DNA from: Paraburkholderia sp. BCC1886
GTDB lineage: Bacteria; Pseudomonadota; Gammaproteobacteria; Burkholderiales; Burkholderiaceae
Direction of reading: 5' to 3'
DNA length: 64,000 nt
Assembly (NCBI RefSeq): GCF_900996245.1
Contig: NZ_CAAJGK010000052.1
Span: 248,001 to 312,000, forward strand
The notes under the pieces are model-generated. The model saw nothing but the letters and a program-made list of their open reading frames with translations, was not told the origin of the DNA and made no database searches. Position numbers and translations under genes: made by a program. Numbering within the stretch: the stretch's first letter is position 1; each line of letters starts with the position of its first letter. Positions 9,830 through 18,147 of this stretch are shown here, one piece after another.

Positions 9830-12205
9830 ATGACCGAATTCAAGGACACCCAGCAACAGCTCTCGAAGTTCCGCGTGCGCGTCGCGGCGGCGGGGCTGTT
9901 CGTGTTCGTCTGCTTCGGGCTGATCGGCTTCCGGTTCCTGTTCCTGCAGGTGTGGCACTACAGCAAATACTCGCTGCAGGCCGACGAAAACCGGATTTCG
10001 GTCGCGCCGATCGTACCGAACCGCGGCATCATCACCGACCGCAACGGCGTGGTGCTGGCCAAGAACTATTCCGCGTACACGCTGGAAATCACGCCGTCGA
10101 AGCTGAACGATTCGCTCGAAAACGTGATCGACAGTCTCGCCACCGTCATTTCGATCGACGCCCGCGACCGGCGCCGCTTCAAGAAGCTGCAGGAGGACTC
10201 GAAGAACTTCGAGAGCCTGCCGATCCGCACCCGTCTCACCGACGACGAAGTCGCGCGCTTCACCGCGCAGCGCTTCCGCTTCCCCGGCGTGGAAGTGCGT
10301 GCGCGGCTGTTCCGTCAATACCCGCTCGGGCCGACGGCGGCGCACGTGATCGGCTATATCGGGCGGATTTCGCAGCGCGACCAGGACCGCATCGACGACG
10401 CCAGCGACCAGAACGACAGCGACCCGGACCATTACGATCCGCGTCTGGACGCCAACAACTACAAGGGCACGGACTACATCGGCAAGATCGGTGTGGAGCA
10501 GAGTTACGAGACCGAACTGCACGGCCAGACCGGTTTCGAGGAAGTGGAAGTCACGGCAGGCGGCCGGCCGGTGCGCACGCTGTCGCGCACGCAGGCGACG
10601 CCTGGCAACAACCTCAAACTGTCGATCGACATCGGTTTGCAGCAGGTCGCCGAGCAGGCGTTCGCCGGCCGCCGCGGCGCGCTGGTCGCGATCGAACCGG
10701 CGACGGGCGACGTGCTCGCGTTCGTGTCCGCGCCGAGCTTCGATCCGAACTCGTTCGTCGACGGCATCGACCAGCAGACCTGGGACGACCTCAACAACTC
10801 GCCCGATCACCCGCTGCTGAATCGCCCGCTGCACGGCACCTATCCCCCGGGTTCGACGTACAAGCCGTTCATGGCGCTCGCCGCGCTGACGCTGCACAAA
10901 CGCACGCCGGGCTGGGGCTTCCAGGATCCGGGCTCGTACACGTTCGGCGGCCATACGTTCCGCAACGACGTGCGCTCGGGCCAGGGCTGGGTCGACATGA
11001 ACCGCGCGATCGTCGTGTCGAACGACACGTATTTCTACATGCTCGCGCACGACCTGGGCGTGAATGCCATCGCCAACTTCATGAAGCCGTGGGGTTTCGG
11101 GCAGATTACCGGCATCGATATTTCGGGTGAGGCGCGCGGCATCCTCCCATCGACGGACTGGAAAAAGAAAGCCTACCGTCGTCCCGAACAGCAACGCTGG
11201 TACGAAGGCGAGACGATCAGCCTCGGCATCGGCCAGGGCTATAACTCGTACACGATCCTGCAACTCGCGCATGCGACGGCGACGCTCGCGAACAACGGCG
11301 TCGTGATGAAGCCGCACCTCGTGCGCGACATCGAAAATCCGATCACCAAGGACAGCCGCCCGGTCGTGCGCGATCCGAGCGACAGGATTGCCGTGAAGCA
11401 GTCGGATATCGACATCATCAAACGTGCGATGGAAGGTGTCGTGACCAACGGGACCGCCGCGAAGCTGTTCATCGGCGCGCCGTACCAGGCGGCCGGCAAG
11501 ACCGGTACCGCGCAGGTGTACTCGCTGCAAGGCGCGAACTACAAGGGCCACGCGATCCCCGAACGGTTGCGCGATCACGCGCTCTTCATCGCGTTCGCCC
11601 CCGCCGAGCAACCGAAGATCGCGCTCGCGCTGATCGTCGAAAACGGCGGCTGGGGCGCGGAGTCGGCGGGACCGATCGCGCGGCGCGTGCTCGATTACTA
11701 CCTGGTCGGCAAGAACAAGCCCGGCGCGGAAGCTGCGGCGGTCGCCGCGGCGGCCTCCGCAACCGAGGACGCGTCAGCGCCGGAAGTGGGCGATGCGCCC
11801 GCGCCGCAAGATGCGTCGCAGCCGGTTGCGGTCGCGGCGGGCTTTACGGCGTTGCCGATTCCCGGTGCGGCATCGGCGGCGGCTGCGGCTTCTGCGGCGG
11901 CGGCTGCTTCCGCTGCGAAGGCGGCCTCCGCGCCGGAGGCTTCCGCAGGGACGGCGACAACCGCTGGCGCTTCGGCTTCGGCTTCGGCTTCGGCTTCGGC
12001 TTCGGCTTCGGCTTCGGCTTCGGCTGCACGCGCCGCCTCGTCTATCGCCGGCACGTCGAAGAAAGCCACGCGATCTTCCGGCCCGTCGCGCAAGCCGCGT
12101 CCCGCGAGCGAGCCCGCGCCGACCGCCGCCGCGCCGTCGCGGCAAGACGCTATTCCATCCACGTCGTCGCCACGCCAGCCGGTTTCCGGCGGCATCGACG
12201 AGTAA
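9830..12205 (+). CDS. mrdA: Penicillin-binding protein 2 (elongasome transpeptidase)
   Basis: A 791-residue class B PBP that crosslinks peptidoglycan during side-wall growth. It has an N-terminal membrane anchor (about residues 18-40), a pedestal/dimerisation domain, and a transpeptidase domain with SxxK at Ser342 (GSTYK), SxN at Ser397 (SND) and KTG at Lys557. The transpeptidase domain ends near residue 630. After it comes an unusual ~160-residue Ala/Ser-rich tail, which includes a perfect hexanucleotide repeat coding for alternating Ala-Ser (11969-12025). Typical PBP2 is about 630-650 residues. I chose ATG 9830; a TTG four codons upstream is less likely. Confidence 0.96.
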   Translation: MTEFKDTQQQLSKFRVRVAAAGLFVFVCFGLIGFRFLFLQVWHYSKYSLQADENRISVAPIVPNRGIITDRNGVVLAKNYSAYTLEITPSKLNDSLENVIDSLATVISIDARDRRRFKKLQEDSKNFESLPIRTRLTDDEVARFTAQRFRFPGVEVRARLFRQYPLGPTAAHVIGYIGRISQRDQDRIDDASDQNDSDPDHYDPRLDANNYKGTDYIGKIGVEQSYETELHGQTGFEEVEVTAGGRPVRTLSRTQATPGNNLKLSIDIGLQQVAEQAFAGRRGALVAIEPATGDVLAFVSAPSFDPNSFVDGIDQQTWDDLNNSPDHPLLNRPLHGTYPPGSTYKPFMALAALTLHKRTPGWGFQDPGSYTFGGHTFRNDVRSGQGWVDMNRAIVVSNDTYFYMLAHDLGVNAIANFMKPWGFGQITGIDISGEARGILPSTDWKKKAYRRPEQQRWYEGETISLGIGQGYNSYTILQLAHATATLANNGVVMKPHLVRDIENPITKDSRPVVRDPSDRIAVKQSDIDIIKRAMEGVVTNGTAAKLFIGAPYQAAGKTGTAQVYSLQGANYKGHAIPERLRDHALFIAFAPAEQPKIALALIVENGGWGAESAGPIARRVLDYYLVGKNKPGAEAAAVAAAASATEDASAPEVGDAPAPQDASQPVAVAAGFTALPIPGAASAAAAASAAAAASAAKAASAPEASAGTATTAGASASASASASASASASASAARAASSIAGTSKKATRSSGPSRKPRPASEPAPTAAAPSRQDAIPSTSSPRQPVSGGIDE
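11969..12025 (+). repeat. Hexanucleotide tandem repeat (GCTTCG)n inside mrdA
   Basis: About 9.5 perfect copies of GCTTCG in the 3' part of mrdA encode a run of Ala-Ser dipeptides in the C-terminal tail. Unit length is a multiple of three, so gain or loss of units keeps the frame. Confidence 0.95.
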
Positions 12206-12215
12206 GGAGCAAGGC

Positions 12216-13364
12216 ATGCAATTCGACAAGCGCGCCTGGATCGACCGCATCAAGCGGATGTTCGTGGGCTTCGACCGCCCGCTCGCCCTGATCGTGTTTC
12301 TGCTGCTGTGCGTCGGCATCGTCACGCTGTACAGCGCGACACTCGATATGCCCGGCAAGGTGGAAGACCAGTTGCGCAACATCATGCTGACGTTCGTGCT
12401 GATGTGGGCGCTCGCCAATGTTCCACCCACCACGCTGATGCGTTTCGCGGTGCCGCTCTACACTTTCGGCATCGCGTTACTGGTGGCCGTGGCGCTGTTC
12501 GGTCTCACGCGCAAAGGCGCGAAACGCTGGATCAACGTCGGCGTGGTGATCCAGCCGTCGGAAATTCTCAAGATCGCCACGCCGTTGATGCTCGCGTGGT
12601 ACTACCAGCGGCGCGAAGGCGTGATGCGCTGGTACGACTATCTGGTGGGCTTCATCATTCTGATCGTGCCGGTCGGTCTGATCGCCAAGCAGCCCGACCT
12701 GGGCACCGCCGTGCTCGTGTTCGCGGCCGGCCTGTTCGTGATCTACTTCGCGGGGCTCAGCTTCAGGCTGATCGTGCCGGTCCTGGTCGCGGGCGTGATT
12801 GCCGTGGGCTCGATTGCGGTGTTTCAGGACAAGATCTGTCAGCCCGAAGTGCAGTGGCCATTGATGCACGATTACCAGAAGCATCGCATCTGCACGCTGC
12901 TGGACCCCACGTCCGATCCGCTCGGCAAGGGCTTCCACACCATTCAGGCGGTGATTGCGATCGGCTCCGGCGGCCCGCTCGGCAAAGGCTGGCTGAAGGG
13001 CACGCAGGCGCATCTGGAGTTCATTCCCGAGAAGCACACCGACTTCATCTTCGCGGTGTTTTCGGAGGAATTCGGGCTGGCTGGCGGGGTCGTCCTGCTC
13101 ACGCTTTATATGCTGCTGATCGCGCGCGGACTGTATATCGCGGCGAACGGCGCGACGCTGTTCGGGCGGCTGCTGGCCGGGTCGCTGACGATGGCGTTCT
13201 TCACCTACGCATTCGTCAACATCGGGATGGTGAGCGGTATTTTGCCGGTGGTGGGCGTGCCCTTGCCGTTCATGAGTTACGGCGGCACGGCATTGACGAC
13301 GCTGGGCGTCGCGATCGGACTCATCATGAGTGTCGCGCGACAGAAGCGGTTGATGCAGAGCTAG
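12216..13364 (+). CDS. rodA: Peptidoglycan glycosyltransferase RodA
   Basis: A 382-residue SEDS-family polytopic membrane protein that polymerises lipid II with PBP2. The start at ATG 12216 follows an AAGGAG at 12204-12209, ten bases after the mrdA stop. About ten transmembrane helices are apparent. Family motifs include the KQPDLGTA stretch with its catalytic-site Asp and the C-terminal GVPLPFMSYGGTA signature. It is the last gene of the mre/mrd operon and is followed by a terminator. Confidence 0.96.
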   Translation: MQFDKRAWIDRIKRMFVGFDRPLALIVFLLLCVGIVTLYSATLDMPGKVEDQLRNIMLTFVLMWALANVPPTTLMRFAVPLYTFGIALLVAVALFGLTRKGAKRWINVGVVIQPSEILKIATPLMLAWYYQRREGVMRWYDYLVGFIILIVPVGLIAKQPDLGTAVLVFAAGLFVIYFAGLSFRLIVPVLVAGVIAVGSIAVFQDKICQPEVQWPLMHDYQKHRICTLLDPTSDPLGKGFHTIQAVIAIGSGGPLGKGWLKGTQAHLEFIPEKHTDFIFAVFSEEFGLAGGVVLLTLYMLLIARGLYIAANGATLFGRLLAGSLTMAFFTYAFVNIGMVSGILPVVGVPLPFMSYGGTALTTLGVAIGLIMSVARQKRLMQS

Positions 13365-13404
13365 TGCGTCCCGCGTCCTGCGTAGTCGGGAGCGGTCGGA
13401 TCGA

Positions 13405-13447
13405 AAAGCGGGGTGCGTCCAACGACATGGCCGCACCCCGTTTTTTA
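13405..13447 (+). terminator. Rho-independent terminator after rodA
   Basis: A 9-bp GC-rich stem (CGGGGTGCG 13409-13417 with CGCACCCCG 13432-13440) with a 14-base loop is followed by TTTTTT. It closes the mreB-rodA operon. Its U-tract touches the stop codon of the convergent Sel1 gene. Confidence 0.85.
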
Positions 13448-14164
13448 TTGCGGCTTCACTTCCTTCTGATCACGCAGCAACGCGCTCAACTGCTGATACT
13501 TGAGCCGCGCGGCCGGATCGCCCTGCGCCGCCGCGGCCGCGTAATATGCGCGCGCCACGTTGAGGTTCTTGTCGACGCCGTCGCCGCCACGCTCGTAAAA
13601 CGAGCCGGCCACGTATTGCGCGGTCATGTCGCCACCCTGCGCCGCCTTCTTGTACCAGACGAAGGCCTGCCGGTTATCGCGCGGCGTGCCGCGGCCGTCG
13701 AGAAACTGGTTGGCCAGCGCGAGTTCCGCCTGCACGTGGCCCTGTTTCGCCGCCTTCAGAAACCAGCGATGCGCTTCCACCGGATCGCGCCCGACGAACT
13801 CGCCATCGTCGTACATCTTGCCGTACACGTACTGCGCGTGCGACATGTTGGCGTCGGCCGCCTTGCGCAGCCACTTCTTGCCTTCGTCGACGTTGGCGGT
13901 CGTGCCCTCGCCGTTGAGCAGCATCATCGCGTAGTTGAATTCGGCGAGCCGGCTGCCGCGGCCGGCCGCTTTGCGAAACTCGGCCAGCGCCGCGCCGAGA
14001 TTGCCGGCGTTGTAGTCGGCGACTGCGGTTTGCGTTTCCGGATCGTCCGATTTCGCGACCATGTCCTGCGCATTGGCAAGGCCTGCCGTGCCGCCTGTTA
14101 CCGCGCCCGCCACCAGCGTCGCCATCAATGCCAGCCGCACGACGCCTCTTCCCATCCCCTTCAT
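13445..14164 (-). CDS. Secreted Sel1-repeat (TPR-like) protein
   Basis: A 239-residue protein with a signal peptide (about residues 1-32, ending ANAQ) followed by four or five Sel1-type helical repeats. The repeats show as recurring A-x-x-G-x-x-x-A-Q/E-x patterns such as AKQGHVQAELALAN and AAQGGDMTAQYVAG. Sel1 repeat proteins are scaffolds for protein-protein contacts, and in the periplasm they often act in envelope or secretion processes. Partner and exact role are unknown. The ATG overlaps the stop of the upstream aldolase (ATGA), so the two are translationally coupled although no functional link is obvious. Confidence 0.85.
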   Translation of the reverse strand: MKGMGRGVVRLALMATLVAGAVTGGTAGLANAQDMVAKSDDPETQTAVADYNAGNLGAALAEFRKAAGRGSRLAEFNYAMMLLNGEGTTANVDEGKKWLRKAADANMSHAQYVYGKMYDDGEFVGRDPVEAHRWFLKAAKQGHVQAELALANQFLDGRGTPRDNRQAFVWYKKAAQGGDMTAQYVAGSFYERGGDGVDKNLNVARAYYAAAAAQGDPAARLKYQQLSALLRDQKEVKPQ

Positions 14165-14943
14165 GACCTCACCTCCTGCAACGCCTGGCGAGTCGCGCGC
14201 AACATCCAGACGACGTCGGCGGCCAGCGCGATAAAACGAAAACCGGCGTCGCGATACTGCTTCGCACTCGCGACGTCCATGGCGAAAATACCGGCGGCAA
14301 TGCCGGCCTTATCGGCGGCGCTGACAATGCGCGCCATCGCTGCCTGCACGTCGGCGTGCTTCGCGTCGCCGAGATGACCGAGGCTCGCCGCGAGATCGGC
14401 GGGACCGACGAACAGGCAGTCGACACCGGGCGTCGCCGCGATGTTGTCGACTTCCTGCAAGCCGCGCGCGGACTCGATCTGCACGATGGTCGCGATCTGC
14501 GCGTTGGCCGTCTGCACGTAGTCGCGCCGCGCGCCGTAACCGGCCGCCCGCACCATGCCAGCGACGCCGCGCTGGCCGTCGAGCGCTTCCGCGACCGGAT
14601 ACTGCGTCATGCGCACGGCCTGCGCCGCTTCCTCCGCCGATTCGATATTCGGGAACATCAGCGTGCGCGCGCCGGCATCCAGCAGGCGCTTGACGAGCCA
14701 GCCGTCGCCCGTGGGCACGCGCACCACCGGCTCGCTCGTCAGATGCGCGGCGGCGATCGCGCGCAACTGCGAGGTGACTTCGCCGCTATCGTTCGGCGCG
14801 TGTTCCATGTCGATCAGCAGCCAGTCGAAACCGGCGTGCGCGAGCGCTTCGGCCGCGCTGTCGCTACCGAGCGAAAGCCACAGGCCGAACAGCGGATCGG
14901 TCTCTTTGAAACGTTGCTTGAGGGGATTCGTGAACGTGCTCAT
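14161..14943 (-). CDS. HpcH/HpaI-family class II aldolase
   Basis: A 260-residue protein starting at ATG 14943 with GGAG upstream. The family includes 4-hydroxy-2-oxoheptanedioate aldolase (HpaI) and 2-keto-3-deoxy-L-rhamnonate aldolase, Mg2+-dependent enzymes that cleave 4-hydroxy-2-oxo acids to pyruvate and an aldehyde. Motifs visible are GLWLSLGSD near the N-terminus, LLIDMEHAPN, the metal-binding QIESARGL and FVGPADLAASLG. It is not in a homoprotocatechuate cluster, so the substrate cannot be assigned. It overlaps the Sel1 gene downstream by four bases. Confidence 0.88.
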   Translation of the reverse strand: MSTFTNPLKQRFKETDPLFGLWLSLGSDSAAEALAHAGFDWLLIDMEHAPNDSGEVTSQLRAIAAAHLTSEPVVRVPTGDGWLVKRLLDAGARTLMFPNIESAEEAAQAVRMTQYPVAEALDGQRGVAGMVRAAGYGARRDYVQTANAQIATIVQIESARGLQEVDNIAATPGVDCLFVGPADLAASLGHLGDAKHADVQAAMARIVSAADKAGIAAGIFAMDVASAKQYRDAGFRFIALAADVVWMLRATRQALQEVRS

Positions 14944-14967
14944 GGATGCGCTCCACGACGTTCGTGA

Positions 14968-15012
14968 CTGATGTTGCTGATTCTGCTGATACTGCCGATG
15001 CAGCCGATGCTG
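14968..15012. repeat. Five imperfect 9-bp tandem repeats upstream of the aldolase gene
   Basis: Units are CTGATGTTG, CTGATTCTG, CTGATACTG, CCGATGCAG and CCGATGCTG. They lie just upstream of the aldolase start on the minus strand. They could be read as an N-terminal extension in an alternative start, but the chosen start has the ribosome-binding site. Confidence 0.7.
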
Positions 15013-15113
15013 CAACGCAATGCGATGACCGGCATGTCTCGCTCCGAGTGGTTATCGCAGCGATCATACCGTGACAATAACGCGGAGGTCGGGCCGGGCA
15101 GCCGGCCGCAGGG

Positions 15114-15560
15114 TCAATCGCGGACGACGTCGGCCCAGCAGTTCGGGGTCTCGAACAGACGCAGCTTGTGTAGCCGCAGATTCACGCCGTAATGCGCGTC
15201 GTAGACGCTGGCGAGCAGATCGAACGCGACGGCCGCGAGATTCTCCACGGTGGGAATGCGGTCGAGCACGACCGTCTTGTGACCGGCCATCGTCTCCAGA
15301 AAACCGCGCACCTGCGCGTCGCCTTCGTAGACCAGAAACGCGTGGTCCCACTTGTCGACCAGATGCTCGACGGCGAGCGATTTCACATCGGCGAAATCCA
15401 TCACCATGCCGCGATCGGGCGCGCCTTCGGTGTCGACCAGATCGCCCTGCAACGTGATTTCGAGCACGTAGCGATGACCATGCAGATTACGGCACTGGCT
15501 ACGGTGATCGGGAATGCGGTGACCCGCGTCGAATTCGAGTTTTCGTGTAATCGTCAGCAC
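15114..15560 (-). CDS. queD: 6-carboxytetrahydropterin synthase
   Basis: A 148-residue enzyme of the PTPS fold. It converts dihydroneopterin triphosphate to 6-carboxy-5,6,7,8-tetrahydropterin, an early step of queuosine (preQ0) synthesis. Zinc-binding histidines are visible in the AGHRI segment and in CRNLHGHRYVLE. The N-terminal LTITRKLEFDAGH is typical of QueD. It is the last gene of a queC-queE-queD run, six bases after queE. Confidence 0.95.
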   Translation of the reverse strand: MLTITRKLEFDAGHRIPDHRSQCRNLHGHRYVLEITLQGDLVDTEGAPDRGMVMDFADVKSLAVEHLVDKWDHAFLVYEGDAQVRGFLETMAGHKTVVLDRIPTVENLAAVAFDLLASVYDAHYGVNLRLHKLRLFETPNCWADVVRD

Positions 15561-15566
15561 GGCGGA

Positions 15567-16199
15567 TCAGGGAATGTTCAGATACTTGTGGGTCTGCATC
15601 GACAGGCGCCATTGCGGATGGCGTTTGCACCAGTCGATCGCGAGTCTGGTGTTGAGCTCGCGCGACGGGCCGTCCATGGGCTGGACGAGGAAATACTGGA
15701 AATCGAGCTTCGCATACTCGGACAGACGCTGATTGTCCTGCGGCATCACGACCTTCAACTCGTTGCCGCGTGTGACGACCAGCGGCGCATCGGCCTTCGG
15801 ACTCACGCAAATCCAGTCGATCGTCTCGAGCACCGGCAGCGAGCCGTTCGTTTCGATAGCGATTTCGAAGCCAGCGGCATGCAACGCGTCGACCAGCGGT
15901 TGATCGATCTGCAACATCGGTTCGCCGCCCGTGCACACCACGAAACGCTGGCCTTCGCCTTGCGGCCATTGCGACGCGATCATGCTCACGAGGTCTTCTG
16001 CAGTGCGGTACTTGCCGCCGTTTTCGCCGTCGGTGCCGACGAAATCGGTATCGCAGAAACGGCACACGGCGTCGGCACGATCTTCCTCGCGACCCGACCA
16101 CAGATTGCAACCGGCAAAGCGGCAGAACACCGCCGGACGTCCGGCGTTCGCGCCCTCGCCCTGCAATGTGTAGAAGATTTCCTTGACCGCGTAAGTCAT
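15567..16199 (-). CDS. queE: 7-carboxy-7-deazaguanine synthase (radical SAM)
   Basis: A 210-residue radical SAM enzyme that contracts the QueD product to 7-carboxy-7-deazaguanine. The iron-sulfur cysteines are in CNLW followed by CRFCDTDF, the CX14CX2C variant found in proteobacterial QueE. The TGGEPML motif binds SAM. I start it at ATG 16199 (MTYAVKEIFYTLQGEG); the longer open frame upstream does not look like QueE. It sits between queC and queD. Confidence 0.95.
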   Translation of the reverse strand: MTYAVKEIFYTLQGEGANAGRPAVFCRFAGCNLWSGREEDRADAVCRFCDTDFVGTDGENGGKYRTAEDLVSMIASQWPQGEGQRFVVCTGGEPMLQIDQPLVDALHAAGFEIAIETNGSLPVLETIDWICVSPKADAPLVVTRGNELKVVMPQDNQRLSEYAKLDFQYFLVQPMDGPSRELNTRLAIDWCKRHPQWRLSMQTHKYLNIP

Positions 16200-16230
16200 G
16201 CTGCTATCTGCCTCGTGTACCTGAAAGTTC

Positions 16231-16962
16231 TTAAACCGGTTCGGTGACCTGCTCGCCCGCGAGATACGCTTCGTAGCCGCGCTTGCGCAGGCGGCACGCC
16301 GGGCATTCGCCACAACCGAAACCCCAGCCGTGCAGTTCGGCGCGCTCGCCGACGTAGCAGGTGTGCGTTTCGACGCGCACCAGTTCCACCAGTTCGTCGC
16401 CGCCCAACTCGTGCGCGAGCCGCCACGTGTCGGCCTTGTCGAGCCACATCAACGGTGTTTCGAGCAGGAAGCGCGAGTCCATGCCGAGATTCAACGCCAC
16501 CTGCAACGCCTTCATGGTGTCGTCGCGGCAATCGGGATAGCCCGAGAAGTCCGTCTCGCACATGCCGCCCACCAGCACCTGCAAACCGCGCCGGTAAGCG
16601 ATGGCAGCCGCAATGGTCATGAACATCAGATTGCGGCCGGGCACGAAGGTATTCGGCAAACCGTTCGCGGTGGCGTGTATTTCGATTTCTCGCGTCATCG
16701 CGGTATCGCTGATCGCGCCGAGCACGGACAGGTCGATCATATGATCTTCGCCCAGTCGTTCGCCCCACGCGGGGAACGCCTTCACGACCGCCTGGCGGAA
16801 TCCGTCGCGGCATTCGAGTTCGACGCGGTGACGTTGACCGTAATCGAAGCCGAGTGTCTCGACCGTGTCATACCGTTCGAGTGCCCAGGCGAGGCAGGTG
16901 GCGGAATCCTGGCCGCCGGAAAACAGCACCAGAGCGCTACGTTTAGCGTCTTTGCGGATCAC
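16231..16962 (-). CDS. queC: 7-cyano-7-deazaguanine synthase
   Basis: A 243-residue ATP-dependent ligase that turns 7-carboxy-7-deazaguanine into preQ0. The ATP pyrophosphatase loop is LFSGGQDSATCLAW at about residues 13-26. A four-cysteine zinc site lies near the C-terminus (CGECPACRLRKRG). I chose GTG 16962 because a GGAG sits seven bases upstream and the protein then begins as QueC proteins do (IRKDAKRSALVLFSGG). The frame extends to 17052 without a good site. It is the first gene of the que run. Confidence 0.94.
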   Translation of the reverse strand: MIRKDAKRSALVLFSGGQDSATCLAWALERYDTVETLGFDYGQRHRVELECRDGFRQAVVKAFPAWGERLGEDHMIDLSVLGAISDTAMTREIEIHATANGLPNTFVPGRNLMFMTIAAAIAYRRGLQVLVGGMCETDFSGYPDCRDDTMKALQVALNLGMDSRFLLETPLMWLDKADTWRLAHELGGDELVELVRVETHTCYVGERAELHGWGFGCGECPACRLRKRGYEAYLAGEQVTEPV

Positions 16963-17248
16963 CGTGAAACTCCGTGAATGATGAGGGCCGGGTTGCCCGT
17001 CTCGCGCCCTGCGCGAGTTACGTGCGATGCGCGCGGAGAGCCATGAGGGCACCGCGGCGCGACGGTAGCCGGCACTGCGCCGGCCCCAAGCAGTATAGGT
17101 GGCGCCTGGCTTGCGCGAAGGCGCACCCGGTTATACCGCCGATCGCCGCACGAAGACTTCGACGCTGCGCGAAACCATGCGCAAGTGCTTGAAGCGGCGC
17201 GATTTTATCACGCGACCCGGAACACGTCCGGCCTGCCCGGAAAAGGAA
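16963..17248. other. Non-coding stretch between queC and the tRNA-Phe terminator
   Basis: A region of nearly 300 bases with no supported gene. It must hold the queC promoter on the minus strand. A TATAAC at about 17131-17136 and a TAAAAT near 17202 are possible -10 elements, but neither has a good -35 partner. No conserved preQ1 riboswitch structure is evident to me. Confidence 0.5.
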
Positions 17249-17280
17249 AAGCCCCAGGAATCTTGCGATTTCCTGGGGCT
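17249..17280 (-). terminator. Rho-independent terminator after tRNA-Phe
   Basis: On the minus strand an 11-bp perfect stem (AGCCCCAGGAA / TTCCTGGGGCT) with a 9-base loop is followed by TTTTCC. It begins seven bases after the tRNA CCA end. Confidence 0.85.
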
Positions 17281-17286
17281 GAATCC

Positions 17287-17362
17287 TGGTGGCCTGGGAC
17301 GGAATCGAACCATCGACACGCGGATTTTCAATCCGCTGCTCTACCAACTGAGCTACCGGGCC
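17287..17362 (-). tRNA. tRNA-Phe (GAA)
   Basis: A full 76-nucleotide cloverleaf with encoded CCA. Anticodon loop is TTGAAAA (anticodon GAA), D stem GCTC/GAGC, T loop TTCGATT and discriminator A. The acceptor stem has one non-Watson-Crick position, C5 opposite A68; all other pairs form. A consensus-like promoter lies directly upstream and a terminator directly downstream, so this is a monocistronic tRNA gene. Confidence 0.97.
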
Positions 17363-17375
17363 AACGAAGAACGAA

Positions 17376-17404
17376 ATAATATCAAAGGGTCTGCATCCCG
17401 ACAA
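17376..17404 (-). promoter_or_regulatory. Promoter of tRNA-Phe
   Basis: On the minus strand TTGTCG (17399-17404) and TATTAT (17376-17381) are separated by exactly 17 bases. The predicted start is about seven bases before the tRNA 5' end. Confidence 0.75.
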
Positions 17405-17457
17405 GCCCCCTCTCGAAAAAATCTGCCGGGAGGCGCTTGCCGTCGATGTGTCCGCGC

Positions 17458-18147
17458 TTACTCGCCTTTGTTCTTGCCGAGATCGACGCCGAGCTGCTTG
17501 AGCTTGCGATACAGGTGCGTGCGCTCCAGCCCGGTTTTCTCGGCGACGCGCGTCATGCTGCCGTTCTCGCGCGCGAGGTGATACTCGAAGTACGCGCGCT
17601 CGAACGCATCGCGCGCATCGCGCAACGGAATATCGAACGAGATGGATGCGGTTTGCGCGGCCAGTGCGCCGCTGCCCATGCCGTCGGTCGACAGCATCGG
17701 CAGCGCGGCCGCCGAGGCCACCACCGACGCGCTGACCGCCGGCGCCGGCTTGGCCGCCGCGCCGCCCGGCGCCGCCACGGCATTGCCGCGTGCCAGTCCC
17801 TGCTCGACCGCTTTCAGCAGCTTCTGCAAGGCGATCGGCTTCTCGAGAAAATTGAGCGCGCCGATCTTGGTCGCTTCGACCGCCGTATCGATTGTCGCGT
17901 GACCCGACATCATGATGACCGGCATGGTCAGTTGACCTTGTGCGGCCCATTCCTTGAGCAAGGTCACGCCGTCGGTATCGGGCATCCAGATGTCGAGCAG
18001 CACCAGGTCCGGCGCCTGACGCAATCGGAACTCGCGCGCCTCCTGCGCATTTTCCGCGGCCTCGACGACATGCCCTTCGTCGCTCAGGATCTCCGAGAGC
18101 AATTCCCGGATGCCCATTTCATCATCTACCACCAGGATGGTTGCCAT
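17458..18147 (-). CDS. NtrX-like response regulator lacking the AAA+ domain
   Basis: A 229-residue response regulator. The receiver domain (about 1-120) has phospho-acceptor Asp52 (LLDIWMPD), acidic DDE near the N-terminus and the KPI motif. An Ala/Pro-rich linker (about 125-165) leads to a Fis-type helix-turn-helix (about 175-225) with the GLERTHLYRKLKQLG signature seen at the C-terminus of NtrX and NtrC. The central sigma-54-activating AAA+ ATPase domain of true NtrX is missing, so this protein should act as a simple DNA-binding regulator. It is directly downstream of its kinase gene with no gap, in the conserved rsmB-DUF4390-ntrY-ntrX order. Confidence 0.88.
   Translation of the reverse strand: MATILVVDDEMGIRELLSEILSDEGHVVEAAENAQEAREFRLRQAPDLVLLDIWMPDTDGVTLLKEWAAQGQLTMPVIMMSGHATIDTAVEATKIGALNFLEKPIALQKLLKAVEQGLARGNAVAAPGGAAAKPAPAVSASVVASAAALPMLSTDGMGSGALAAQTASISFDIPLRDARDAFERAYFEYHLARENGSMTRVAEKTGLERTHLYRKLKQLGVDLGKNKGE

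Noticed and set aside
11844..12029. A Lys-Pro repeat peptide on the minus strand
   Set aside because: It is the reverse reading of the hexanucleotide repeat in mrdA, not a gene.
12308..14377. A 689-codon plus-strand frame covering rodA, a terminator and the Sel1 gene region
   Set aside because: It runs through a clear terminator and overlaps rodA in another frame and the Sel1 gene on the other strand; not a real gene.
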